This document shows positions 31,825 through 40,268 of a stretch of DNA of 64,000 bases, piece by piece (within the stretch, counting starts at the first letter, position 1; every line of letters begins with the position of its first letter). The notes under the pieces were generated by a model. It was not told where the DNA came from. It did no database searches and worked only from the letters and a program-made list of their open reading frames with translations. Source of the stretch: Liberibacter crescens BT-1 (lineage in GTDB: Bacteria; Pseudomonadota; Alphaproteobacteria; Rhizobiales; Rhizobiaceae); assembly GCF_000325745.1 (NCBI RefSeq), contig NC_019907.1, positions 578,001 through 642,000 of the forward strand, in the 5' to 3' direction. The translations under genes and the position numbers were made by a program.

Positions 31825-32871
31825 ATGCAATCTTTTCCAATTTTACTTCAATGGCTTATACTTCTGATTGTTTCGTTAGCATTAGGGTTTGTTTTACAGT
31901 ATCACCATGTTGTTGCTGCCTTATTTGTGGGACCGATGGTAGTAGGGTTAGTAATGGCACTGTGCGGTGCTCGTATCAAAATCGCTCCTCAGATTTTTAT
32001 GTCCTGTCAATCAATTATAGGATGTATGATTTCTGGTACTCTCTCTTTCTCAGTTTTGTCAGTGTTGATTGATAACTGGTTTCTTATAACGCTCACACTG
32101 GTGATGACCTTGCTATCCAGTGGTCTATCAGGATGGTTGCTGTTCAGATTCAGCAATTTGCCTGGTTCTACTGGTATTTGGGGATCATTGCCAGGTGGAG
32201 CGTCGGCAATGGTATTGATGTCTGGTGACTTTGGTGCTGATATGCGCTTGGTGGCCTTTATGCAGTATTTGCGGGTTTTGTTCGTTGTCACAATGGCTGC
32301 GGTGGTTGTCCGTATTGTTCTTGGTAATCATGATAAAGTATATCTTAATACCATCTCCTGGTTTCCACCTCTGGATCACCGTTTCGTCGCTACGCTTGTA
32401 GTGGCAATCATGGGAATGTATCTTGGTCGTCGGTTTCGTATTCCAGCTGGTGCAATGTTGATGCCAATGATTATTGGTGCGGTGTTGAATACTGCTAATA
32501 TTGTAACATTGCAAGTTCCAGAGTGGTTGTTGGCGCTCGCTTATGCTTTCATTGGTTGGAGCATTGGCTTACGTTTTACTCCTGCAATTGTGTTGCTAGC
32601 ACTGAAAACGCTACCACAAATTCTGGCTTCAATTATTGCTTTGATGTTGATATGTGGGGCTATGGCATGGTTGATGACGCTATTTTTGCCAGTTGATATG
32701 CTTACAGCTTACTTAGCTACCAGCCCAGGCGGACTGGATACCGTGGCAATTATCCTCACTGGCAGCAAGCTTAATTCCGGTTTTGTGATGGCAATGCAGA
32801 GCTTGCGTCTGTTAACTATTTTGATAATAGGGCCATTAATGGCGCGCTTTATTTCCCGCATTTCGACCTAG
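31825..32871 (+). CDS. AbrB-family (AmoA-like duplicated) membrane protein
   Basis: This 348-residue, ten-span membrane protein contains the two-fold repeat of this family. Glycine-rich half-repeats LFVGPMVVGLVMALCGARI and AGAMLMPMIIGAVLN are each followed by a further hydrophobic half, with SLPGGASAMVLMSGDFGAD and TSPGGLDTVAIILTGS at equivalent positions. Databases often label it AbrB-family regulator or ammonia monooxygenase, but the sequence looks like a transporter or permease. The substrate is unknown. Base use is visibly richer in G and C (GGTGGAGCGTCGGCAATGG) than in its neighbours, so it may have been acquired. Confidence 0.78.
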   Translation: MQSFPILLQWLILLIVSLALGFVLQYHHVVAALFVGPMVVGLVMALCGARIKIAPQIFMSCQSIIGCMISGTLSFSVLSVLIDNWFLITLTLVMTLLSSGLSGWLLFRFSNLPGSTGIWGSLPGGASAMVLMSGDFGADMRLVAFMQYLRVLFVVTMAAVVVRIVLGNHDKVYLNTISWFPPLDHRFVATLVVAIMGMYLGRRFRIPAGAMLMPMIIGAVLNTANIVTLQVPEWLLALAYAFIGWSIGLRFTPAIVLLALKTLPQILASIIALMLICGAMAWLMTLFLPVDMLTAYLATSPGGLDTVAIILTGSKLNSGFVMAMQSLRLLTILIIGPLMARFISRIST

Positions 32872-32990
32872 TGCTAACCTCAATATTAGGAAGCAGAGGT
32901 ACAGATTCAAGTCATATAACATATATAGAATTACATAGGAAAGATATTAATTAAACCACTTATAATACTGCTATTATTAGCAATAATAAA

Positions 32991-33066
32991 TGGTGAGCGC
33001 GCTGGGGGTCGAACCCAGGACCTACTGATTAAAAGTCAGTTGCTCTACCGGCTGAGCTACACGCTC
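32991..33066 (-). tRNA. tRNA-Lys (anticodon TTT)
   Basis: The minus strand reads GAGCGTGTAGCTCAGCCGG for the acceptor and D-arm, then ACTGA-CTTTTAA-TCAGT with TTT anticodon, GGGTTCGACCC in the T-arm and CGCGCTC plus ACCA at the 3' end. It is 76 nt including encoded CCA. Confidence 0.95.
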
Positions 33067-33276
33067 TCTAGGAGACATTCCATAAAAATCTTCCCTATAT
33101 ATACTCAGCATATTTAGGTAATAGTTTATGGTCAACTTAAAAATAACATCTAATATAGATTTTCTTTTCCTATATTTTTATAAGATATGCCTTGAGATTA
33201 ACATATTGAAAGTTTTTAAGTTAATTGGGAACGTATCTGGTAAGGGTAAATAATTTATTAACACAGAATTATCTAA

Positions 33277-34569
33277 ATGGTTGCCACAGGAAATTACACA
33301 GATTTTAAAAATAAGAGTTTACAGAGCTTATCTGAGGATTTGATTGATTCTCGTATCAAAAAGAAATACAAGCGTCATTTGCTTTTTATAACGGCAATCA
33401 TGTTCATTATTATGAGTATGATCTTGTTCTATATAAATTTAGGAGCAGATAAATCACGATATGATTATATTACAGAAAATGTAAAGCAAGGTGATATTGA
33501 GGTAATTGTAACCGCTACAGGTTCTTTGGCGCCCACTAAAGAGGTCAGTATTTCGAGTGAACTTTCTGGAAAAGTGCTCGAAGTTTATGTTGAAGCTGAT
33601 GATATTGTCCATGTTGGGCAGGTTATTGCCCAAATTGATACACAGAAGATACAGGCTGATGTTCATGCTATGCGAGCAAAATTAAATCAAGCCGCAGCCA
33701 ATTTGTTAAAATCTCAGTTAGACGCCCAGTTAACAAAGAAGAAGCTTAATCGGCGTAAAGAACTTATGCAAACCCAAAATATCTCCAAAGAAGATCTTGA
33801 TATCTCTCAATATGCTTATGATGAAGCCGTTGCTTTGGAACGCGCTAATAAAGCAACAGTACAGGCTGCACAAGCCGATCTTAAGCTATCTGAAATTAAT
33901 CTCAATAAAACTCGAATTATTTCGCCAATCAATGGTATGGTTTTGCAACGCAATGTTGATCCGGGTGCAATTGTTGCTGCTTCCTTGTCTGCGCCAACAT
34001 TATTTTCTATTGCTAGTGACTTAAAATATATGCAACTTGAAGCCGCAATAGATGAAGCCGATGTTGGCACAATTAAGAAAGGTCAGAAGGCTCATTTTAC
34101 AGTCGCAGCTTATCCAAAAATTCGTTTTCCAGCTGTGATTAATGCAGTGCATTATTCTGCAACTACTGTTTCTAACGTTGTTACCTATCAGGCTATCTTT
34201 TCTGTTGATAATTCTGCTCTTTTATTACGTCCTGGGATGACGGCAACAGCGGATATTACCATTAATAAAGTACAGAATAAGTTGCTCATTCCTAATGCAG
34301 CTTTACGCTATAATTTGCCAGAATCAGCTAAAACTAAAAATACTAGCTTTTGGAAAAAACTGCTTATCATGCCAAGAAGGCCATCTAACAATCAAGGATT
34401 GGTACGGTCATCGGACGATAAAAAATCTGTCTGGATGCTGATAGATAATCATCCCAAAAATGTTTTTATTAAAACAGGTGCTACCGATGGTTTCTTTACT
34501 GTAGTGGAGGAAGGAGATCTCAAGAAAGGAGATGCTGTAATTGTTGATAATACCTTAGAAAAGAGTTAA
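33277..34569 (+). CDS. MacA-like periplasmic adaptor (membrane fusion) protein
   Basis: This 430-residue protein is a HlyD/MacA-type adaptor. A cytoplasmic N-terminal stretch of about 33 residues is followed by one membrane anchor (about 34-54). Then come a lipoyl-like half (VTATGSLAPTKEVSISSELS), a helical hairpin (about 125-205, rich in Ala, Lys and Gln), the second lipoyl half (IISPINGMVLQRNVDPGAIV) and beta-barrel domains. MacA-type proteins couple an inner-membrane ABC transporter to an outer-membrane channel. The two ABC genes follow directly (10-bp gap), so the three form one operon. The outer-membrane partner is not in the window. Confidence 0.88.
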   Translation: MVATGNYTDFKNKSLQSLSEDLIDSRIKKKYKRHLLFITAIMFIIMSMILFYINLGADKSRYDYITENVKQGDIEVIVTATGSLAPTKEVSISSELSGKVLEVYVEADDIVHVGQVIAQIDTQKIQADVHAMRAKLNQAAANLLKSQLDAQLTKKKLNRRKELMQTQNISKEDLDISQYAYDEAVALERANKATVQAAQADLKLSEINLNKTRIISPINGMVLQRNVDPGAIVAASLSAPTLFSIASDLKYMQLEAAIDEADVGTIKKGQKAHFTVAAYPKIRFPAVINAVHYSATTVSNVVTYQAIFSVDNSALLLRPGMTATADITINKVQNKLLIPNAALRYNLPESAKTKNTSFWKKLLIMPRRPSNNQGLVRSSDDKKSVWMLIDNHPKNVFIKTGATDGFFTVVEEGDLKKGDAVIVDNTLEKS

Positions 34570-34579
34570 AAAATATCCA

Positions 34580-35287
34580 ATGCATTCTTCTTCTCTTATC
34601 GAATTTCAAAAAATATCCAAACAATACATCCAATTTGGTGAAATTATAAAAGTTCTAGATGAAGTTGATCTGGTTATCCATTCAGGAGAATTCGTATCAA
34701 TTATGGGTCCAAGTGGTTCTGGAAAATCCACTTCCATGAATATTTTGGGGTGTCTTGATCGGCCTTCTGGTGGTGAATACCTTTTGCAGGGTATTCCAAC
34801 ATCAGGTTTATCTTCAGAGCAATTGACGTTGATGCGTCGGTATATGATTGGTTTTGTTTTCCAGAATTTTAATCTTTTACCACGTACTTCTGCTTTAGAA
34901 AATGTTCAATTACCTTTGCTTTATCGGCATAAAACGTTGGCAGAGCGGCATACACTTGCCATGGACGCTTTAGCGCGTGTTGGTTTATCAGGGCGTGAAT
35001 ATCATGAAACCAGTCAATTATCAGGAGGTCAGCAGCAGCGTGTTGCCATAGCTCGTGCAATTGTTACTCAGCCAATCATGCTGATTGCTGATGAACCAAC
35101 AGGCAATCTGGATATGACAACAAGCAATGAGATTATGAAGCTGATTACGGAATTGAATCGTGAGAATGGAATGACAGTTATTATTGTTACCCATGGCGAT
35201 ACTATTGCAGCTTGTGCAGATAGGATAATCTATTCTGTAAATGGTAAATTGGTAACGAAAAACAAGGATAAAAAGCATGTTTCTTGA
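34580..35287 (+). CDS. ABC transporter ATPase of the MacB/LolD type
   Basis: This 235-residue nucleotide-binding subunit has Walker A GPSGSGKST, Q-loop VFQNFNLLPRTSALENV, signature LSGGQQQRVAIARAI, Walker B MLIADEPTGNLD and the switch His in IVTHGD. In E. coli the MacB ATPase is fused to the permease. Here it is separate, as in LolD or YknY. Its last codons overlap the permease start by 11 bp (the TGA stop lies inside the next gene), indicating translational coupling. Together with the upstream adaptor it should power a tripartite exporter. Confidence 0.9.
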   Translation: MHSSSLIEFQKISKQYIQFGEIIKVLDEVDLVIHSGEFVSIMGPSGSGKSTSMNILGCLDRPSGGEYLLQGIPTSGLSSEQLTLMRRYMIGFVFQNFNLLPRTSALENVQLPLLYRHKTLAERHTLAMDALARVGLSGREYHETSQLSGGQQQRVAIARAIVTQPIMLIADEPTGNLDMTTSNEIMKLITELNRENGMTVIIVTHGDTIAACADRIIYSVNGKLVTKNKDKKHVS

Positions 35288-36485
35288 AACGCTCAAGCTA
35301 GCCTTGCTTGCTATTAGTCGTAATGTTTTGCGTTCCTGTTTGACTATTACTGGCATTGTTATTGGTATCGCTGCAGTAATGATCATGATGACTGTTGGTC
35401 ATGGAGTTAAGCATCAGATTACGGCTAATATGGAAAAATTTGGCACGAATAAGTTATTCATTATGTTGCGTCCACATCTTCCAGGAAAATCACGTGATAA
35501 CGTGCAACGTTTTTCAAATAAAGATTTTAAGGTGATTAGGAATCAGATTAGTGGTTTACGTGCTATTGCACCCACTGCAAAATCATCTCTGACAGTTGTT
35601 TATACAAATCATAATCATTTAACTGAGGTTGTTGGAGCTAATAACGAATATCTTATTGCCAATAATTTAGAGATCCTTAAAGGAAGAAAATTTCTCCAGG
35701 AAGAGGAAAGAGGCCTCAATAATGTATGTGTAATTGGTAAGACCGTTCAAGATGAGGTATTTAATGTTGAAAATCCTCTTGGTAAATACATTCGTATTGG
35801 TGGTCATACAGCATGTAATGTTATTGGCATTCTGGAAGCTAAAGGTCAGTCCCTTGAAGGGGAAGATATGGATGATGTTGTGCTCATGAATTTTAATGCT
35901 TATCAGCAAAGGATTGGTAAAAAAAATGAGATTCCGTCTATAGTTCTTTCTGTCAGGGATGGAATTTCTACTTCTAAAGTAAAGAGTGAAATCGAAATAC
36001 TATTACGGGAACAACGACATATATTACCAGGGTATCCTGATAATTTTATCGTCAGGGATATGGCAGAGGTTATTTCCAGCACTCAAAATACAGTGAGTTT
36101 GCTTACTAATTTATTGAGTGCAGTTGCTGCGGTAAGTTTATTAGTCGGAGGAATTGGAATCATGAATATTGTAATGGTTTCAGTTGCAGAACGGACGCGT
36201 GAAATTGGTATTCGTCTTGCTATTGGAGCTTTAGAAAGACAAGTATTAATGCAGTTTTTGATTGAAGCTATAATATTATCAGTTTCAGGAGGGGCCATTG
36301 GAATTCTTTTAGGATTGATATTGTCTTATCTGTTTACAATTTTTATGGGTCTTCCTTTTTCTCTGGATTTTTTTACTATTCTTCTTTCGTTTGGTATCTC
36401 TTCTGCTATTGGTGTCCTGTTTGGGTATTTTCCAGCACGTAAGGCAGCGTATCTCAATCCTATAGAAGCCTTGCGTTATGAATAA
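35277..36485 (+). CDS. MacB/FtsX-type ABC transporter permease
   Basis: This 402-residue protein has the four-span FtsX/MacB layout. One span is near residues 16-40, a large periplasmic domain spans about 45-270, and three C-terminal spans follow with the motif VGGIGIMNIVMVSVAERTRE at about 292 and GYFPARKAAYLNPIEALRYE as the final segment. It matches MacB-type mechanotransmission permeases, which drive substrates through an adaptor and TolC-like channel. The substrate is unknown. Macrolides, peptides or lipid-linked molecules are all seen in the family. Confidence 0.9.
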   Translation: MFLETLKLALLAISRNVLRSCLTITGIVIGIAAVMIMMTVGHGVKHQITANMEKFGTNKLFIMLRPHLPGKSRDNVQRFSNKDFKVIRNQISGLRAIAPTAKSSLTVVYTNHNHLTEVVGANNEYLIANNLEILKGRKFLQEEERGLNNVCVIGKTVQDEVFNVENPLGKYIRIGGHTACNVIGILEAKGQSLEGEDMDDVVLMNFNAYQQRIGKKNEIPSIVLSVRDGISTSKVKSEIEILLREQRHILPGYPDNFIVRDMAEVISSTQNTVSLLTNLLSAVAAVSLLVGGIGIMNIVMVSVAERTREIGIRLAIGALERQVLMQFLIEAIILSVSGGAIGILLGLILSYLFTIFMGLPFSLDFFTILLSFGISSAIGVLFGYFPARKAAYLNPIEALRYE

Positions 36486-36531
36486 GCAGCAGGATAATTA
36501 TGATTATATAGCTTTAAAAGAAGCGAATTTT

Positions 36532-37500
36532 TTAGTGTTCAGGATTATAAGAAAGAAGAGGAAGAGATTTTGGAATGATATTACTTATCCATTTTCGGAA
36601 TTCTTGAATTGGTTCTGGAGGATTATTGATGAAGGGTTCCTCTTGGAAAATCGAGGGAAAGGTCATGACAGTAACACGAGAAAAATTTTCCTTATAAAGT
36701 CGATTAGCAAGATGATAGAGGAGAGACATATCTTCCTGAAACGGAACAGGATTTCCTCCTCCTAGCAAGCAAAATGCAGTTTTTCTTGGAATAGCATTGA
36801 AAGCAGATTCGTTATTAATATCTCTAAGCATTGATATAATATCGAGCCACATAGAAATCGAAATGCTATATTCTTTATTTTCATATTGAAATTTATTATC
36901 AATGACTTGCTGATCTGAAGATGCGTCATAGAGAAAATGTTTCCATATTTCTTGATTCCTGTAGAATAATTTACTTGTTACTTGACGCATAAAATGACTG
37001 GAAACATCAGAACCTTTGAACATTTTTTCAAAATTTAGCATGAATCGCATAAAATGAGTTGTATATTTACAGGAACTTATATCTGTATTCCAGAGAGCTA
37101 ACCCTGAAAAATGTCCTGGCGATGTTTGAAGGGTAGCAAGTGCTATAATGTTTCCAAAAGAATGCCCAAATAGGATAACGGGGATTCCTTCATAGGAAAT
37201 ATCAATTATAGCCCGTAGTGCTAAAATATCATCAATGATAGCTTTTGCACCTTTTTTGACAGAAAAATACCCAGGAGGGTTGTCAGGAGCTTTTGTTTGT
37301 CCATGGGAACGATAATCAGGAACGTAAACAGCAATCTCTGCTTCTGCGAGATAACGACCGAAGGCTTCATAATGACCAGAATGTTCTGTTAGGCTGTGAC
37401 AAACTAAAACGACAGCACGAGGATTTTTATGTATTTGGTAGCAACGGTAGGCTAACTGGGCTCTTGTGGGTGTTTCTAGCCATTGTATTTGTTGTGACAT
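36532..37500 (-). CDS. Alpha/beta hydrolase, lysophospholipase/monoacylglycerol lipase type
   Basis: This 322-residue cytoplasmic hydrolase has the nucleophile elbow GHSFG (Ser about residue 114), an oxyanion region around VLVCHSLTEHSGHY, and DYRSHGQT as seen in the hydrolase_4/PldB group. The acid and His of the triad are expected in the C-terminal third, which is less clear. The substrate is not certain. Relatives cleave lysophospholipids or monoacylglycerols. It converges on the permease gene and is divergent from ettA (146-bp gap). Confidence 0.8.
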   Translation of the reverse strand: MSQQIQWLETPTRAQLAYRCYQIHKNPRAVVLVCHSLTEHSGHYEAFGRYLAEAEIAVYVPDYRSHGQTKAPDNPPGYFSVKKGAKAIIDDILALRAIIDISYEGIPVILFGHSFGNIIALATLQTSPGHFSGLALWNTDISSCKYTTHFMRFMLNFEKMFKGSDVSSHFMRQVTSKLFYRNQEIWKHFLYDASSDQQVIDNKFQYENKEYSISISMWLDIISMLRDINNESAFNAIPRKTAFCLLGGGNPVPFQEDMSLLYHLANRLYKENFSRVTVMTFPSIFQEEPFINNPPEPIQEFRKWISNIIPKSLPLLSYNPEH

Positions 37501-37646
37501 TCTTGCCTTATCCTGTTTTTTCTTTCACTTATCCTCTCGGATAAAGATTAAGAGATCATAAAAAAATCTTGTCAGCAAATTATTTTTGGTAATTGCTAAT
37601 TGATATTAAAGGTGATTAATAATGTTTCTTTATATGGAGTAATTAT

Positions 37647-39299
37647 ATGGCACGTAAGTTTATTTACCATATGGACGGTTTAAGTAAAGCTTACGGAAAT
37701 AAGAAGGTTTTGGAAAATATTCATCTTTCTTTCTATCCGGATGCTAAAATAGGAATTCTTGGTCCTAATGGTGCTGGAAAATCGACAGTCCTGAGGATTA
37801 TGGCAGGTCTTGATAAGGAATATGTTGGTGAGGCTTGGTTGGCTGAAGGGGCAACAGTTGGTTATTTGCCTCAGGAACCGCAGCTAGATATTTCTAAAAC
37901 AGTTAAGGAGAATGTTCTTGAAGGTCTTGCAAGTAAGAAGGCTATTCTTGATCGCTATAATGCCTTAATGATGGATTATTCTGATGAAACAGCAGAAGAA
38001 AGTGCTAAATTGCAGGATATTATTGATAGCCAGAATCTTTGGGATTTGGATAGTCAGCTGGAAATGGCTATGGAGGCCTTACGCTGTCCGTCTGGTGATG
38101 CAGGTGTACAAGAACTTTCTGGTGGAGAAAAGCGTCGTGTAGCGTTATGCAGGTTATTGCTCTCTAAGCCTGACTTGTTATTACTTGATGAGCCTACAAA
38201 TCATCTTGATGCTGAAACAATTTCCTGGTTGGAAAAATATCTGCGAGAATATTCTGGTGCTGTCTTGATGATTACCCATGATCGATATTTTCTTGATGGG
38301 GTAACAAGTTGGATTTTAGAACTTGATCGTGGTCGTGGTATTCCTTACCAAGGTAATTATTCTGCTTATTTGCAGGTAAAGGCAAAACGTATAGCTCAGG
38401 AAGGTCGCGAGGAGATTTCTCGGCAAAAAGCCTTGGAGCGTGAGCAAGAGTGGGTTGCGTCTTCTCCAAAAGCTCGACAGGCAAAATCTAAAGCTCGTAT
38501 TCGTTCTTATGAAGAACTTCTTGCAGCAGCAGATGAACGTCGTCCTGGTGATGCACAAATTGTCGTTCCTATTGGAGAACGTTTAGGAAACGTGGTTATT
38601 GAAGTTCAGAATCTATCTAAGTCCTATGGTGATCGTTTATTAATTGATAATCTTTCCTTTACTTTACCACCTGGGGGTATTGTTGGTGTTATTGGTCCAA
38701 ATGGTGTTGGTAAAACCACTTTATTTCGGATTATTACTGGCTATGAGCAGCCAGATTCAGGCGTTATTCGAATTGGTGAAACCGTGCATCTTAGTTATGT
38801 TGATCAAGGTCGTGATGCTCTAGATCCCAATAAGACTGTATGGGAAGAAATTTCTGGTGGTAGTGATATTATCAAGCTTGGTAAATATGAAACTAATTCA
38901 CGGGCTTATTGTAGTTCTTTTAACTTTAAAGGCTCAGATCAACAACAAAAAGTAGGGTTGTTATCTGGTGGTCAGCGTAATCGGGTGCATCTAGCAAAAA
39001 TTCTTAAAAGTGGTGGTAATGTCATTCTTTTAGATGAACCAACTAACGATCTTGATACAGAAACACTTTCTGCTCTTGAAGATGCTTTAGAAAATTTTGC
39101 TGGTTGTGCCGTTATTATTAGTCATGATCGTATGTTTCTTGATCGATTGGCAACGCATATTCTGGCTTTTGAAGGGGATAGTCATGTTGAATGGTTTGAA
39201 GGAAATTTTGCTGATTACGAAAAAGATAAAACCCGGCGTCTAGGTGCTGATGCGGTCAATCCAAAGCGTGTGACCTATAAACCGTTGACAAGGTCATAA
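37647..39299 (+). CDS. ettA: Energy-dependent translational throttle protein EttA (ABC-F)
   Basis: This 550-residue cytoplasmic protein has two ABC ATPase domains and no membrane spans, close to the usual 555 residues. The first Walker A is LGPNGAGKST, the signature is LSGGEKRRVAL and Walker B is LLLLDEPTNHLDAETISWLE. The second set is IGPNGVGKTT, LSGGQRNRVHLAK and ILLDEPTNDLD. The linker (KALEREQEWVASSPKARQAK) and the arm insertion fit EttA, which binds the ribosomal E site and gates elongation by the ATP/ADP ratio. A strong terminator follows at 39332. Confidence 0.95.
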   Translation: MARKFIYHMDGLSKAYGNKKVLENIHLSFYPDAKIGILGPNGAGKSTVLRIMAGLDKEYVGEAWLAEGATVGYLPQEPQLDISKTVKENVLEGLASKKAILDRYNALMMDYSDETAEESAKLQDIIDSQNLWDLDSQLEMAMEALRCPSGDAGVQELSGGEKRRVALCRLLLSKPDLLLLDEPTNHLDAETISWLEKYLREYSGAVLMITHDRYFLDGVTSWILELDRGRGIPYQGNYSAYLQVKAKRIAQEGREEISRQKALEREQEWVASSPKARQAKSKARIRSYEELLAAADERRPGDAQIVVPIGERLGNVVIEVQNLSKSYGDRLLIDNLSFTLPPGGIVGVIGPNGVGKTTLFRIITGYEQPDSGVIRIGETVHLSYVDQGRDALDPNKTVWEEISGGSDIIKLGKYETNSRAYCSSFNFKGSDQQQKVGLLSGGQRNRVHLAKILKSGGNVILLDEPTNDLDTETLSALEDALENFAGCAVIISHDRMFLDRLATHILAFEGDSHVEWFEGNFADYEKDKTRRLGADAVNPKRVTYKPLTRS

Positions 39300-39331
39300 A
39301 GTTTTTTCTTTTACAGAAATTCTTTAAGAGA

Positions 39332-39360
39332 ATTCAAGCAGATTTTTTATCTGCTTGAAT
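39332..39360 (+). terminator. Rho-independent terminator after ettA
   Basis: ATTCAAGCAGAT (39332-39343), a five-T loop and ATCTGCTTGAAT (39349-39360) form a perfect 12-bp stem followed by GGCTTTTTA. It lies 33 bp after the ettA stop. Confidence 0.88.
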
Positions 39361-39421
39361 GGCTTTTTATGGGATGTTGGCTTATGTTTTTTAGATATAT
39401 CAGCTTCTTTTCTTTTAAGAA

Positions 39422-39892
39422 TCATTGCAAGGATTTTACTGCTTCCAAAACGGCTTGTGTGTGTCCTGGAACTTTAACATTTTCCCAGATCTTGCGAAGA
39501 ATACCATTTTTATCAATCAGAAAAGTTGTTCGTTCTACTCCCATGAATTTTTTTCCATACATACTTCTTTCTTTCCAGACACCATAAGCCTTGACTACGG
39601 TTTTTTCTTCATCAGAAGCAAGAAGTATTGATAGGTTATGTTTTTTACAAAATTTTTCATGACTCGTGACACTATCCGGTGATATGCCAATAATTGTTGC
39701 TTCTGCTTTTTGAAATTCGTTTTTCAAGGCTGTAAAATTTATTGCTTCCATTGTACATCCGCTAGTATCATCTTTGGGATAAAAATACAAAACTACTTTT
39801 GAATTTTTTAGTTTAGCCAGACTGATACGTTCACCATTATTGCAGGGTAGATCAAAATCAGGAGCAGGAGAATCTATGCTAAGAGCATTCAT
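39422..39892 (-). CDS. bcp: Bcp/PrxQ-type thiol peroxiredoxin
   Basis: This 156-residue thioredoxin-fold peroxidase has FYPKDDTSGCTMEA with the peroxidatic Cys in the PxxxTxxC setting, and GISPDSVTSHEKF plus GVWKERSMYGKKFMGVERTTF in the expected order. No Cys lies five residues after the active Cys as in E. coli Bcp, so it probably acts with an external or differently placed thiol. It reduces hydroperoxides in the cytoplasm. It lies near the yhdP-like and tyrS genes, a grouping I recall from Rhizobiales. Confidence 0.92.
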   Translation of the reverse strand: MNALSIDSPAPDFDLPCNNGERISLAKLKNSKVVLYFYPKDDTSGCTMEAINFTALKNEFQKAEATIIGISPDSVTSHEKFCKKHNLSILLASDEEKTVVKAYGVWKERSMYGKKFMGVERTTFLIDKNGILRKIWENVKVPGHTQAVLEAVKSLQ

Positions 39893-40268
39893 GTTAACAA
39901 TCCTTTCTTTTCGATACAGAATAATACCGTAATGAGCATGAAATTATTATAATTTAGATATTTTATCAGAATAAAAAAGCCTAACTGTAACCTATTTTAT
40001 TGAATCATTAATGAAACTATAGATTTTAAACCTTTAAAGAGAGCATTGCTATGTTTTTAGAGAAACATGTCTTAAATTTATAGTTTATTTTTCTTGATCT
40101 ATTTTTGGGGTTTTTCTGCCTTAAAATAGGCATATGATACTAAGAAATTCAGGTAATAAACTTTCTTCTAATGAAATAAAATCATTACAAGCTCAGATAT
40201 ATTCAGTTTTTCATTTATAAAAAAGAACTTATAAATTGATATTTATAGCTATGTAGTAGGAGTGATCA
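39893..40268. other. Intergenic, no feature seen
   Basis: These 376 AT-rich bases between the divergent bcp and AsmA-like genes must hold both promoters. I see no gene, repeat or clear operator. Confidence 0.55.

Noticed and set aside
31791-32072. Frame starting before the AbrB-family gene in another reading frame
   Set aside because: Out-of-frame shadow of the conserved membrane protein gene.
36478-36765. 95-codon frame overlapping the permease end and the hydrolase gene
   Set aside because: It lies opposite the conserved hydrolase coding sequence and has no recognisable content.
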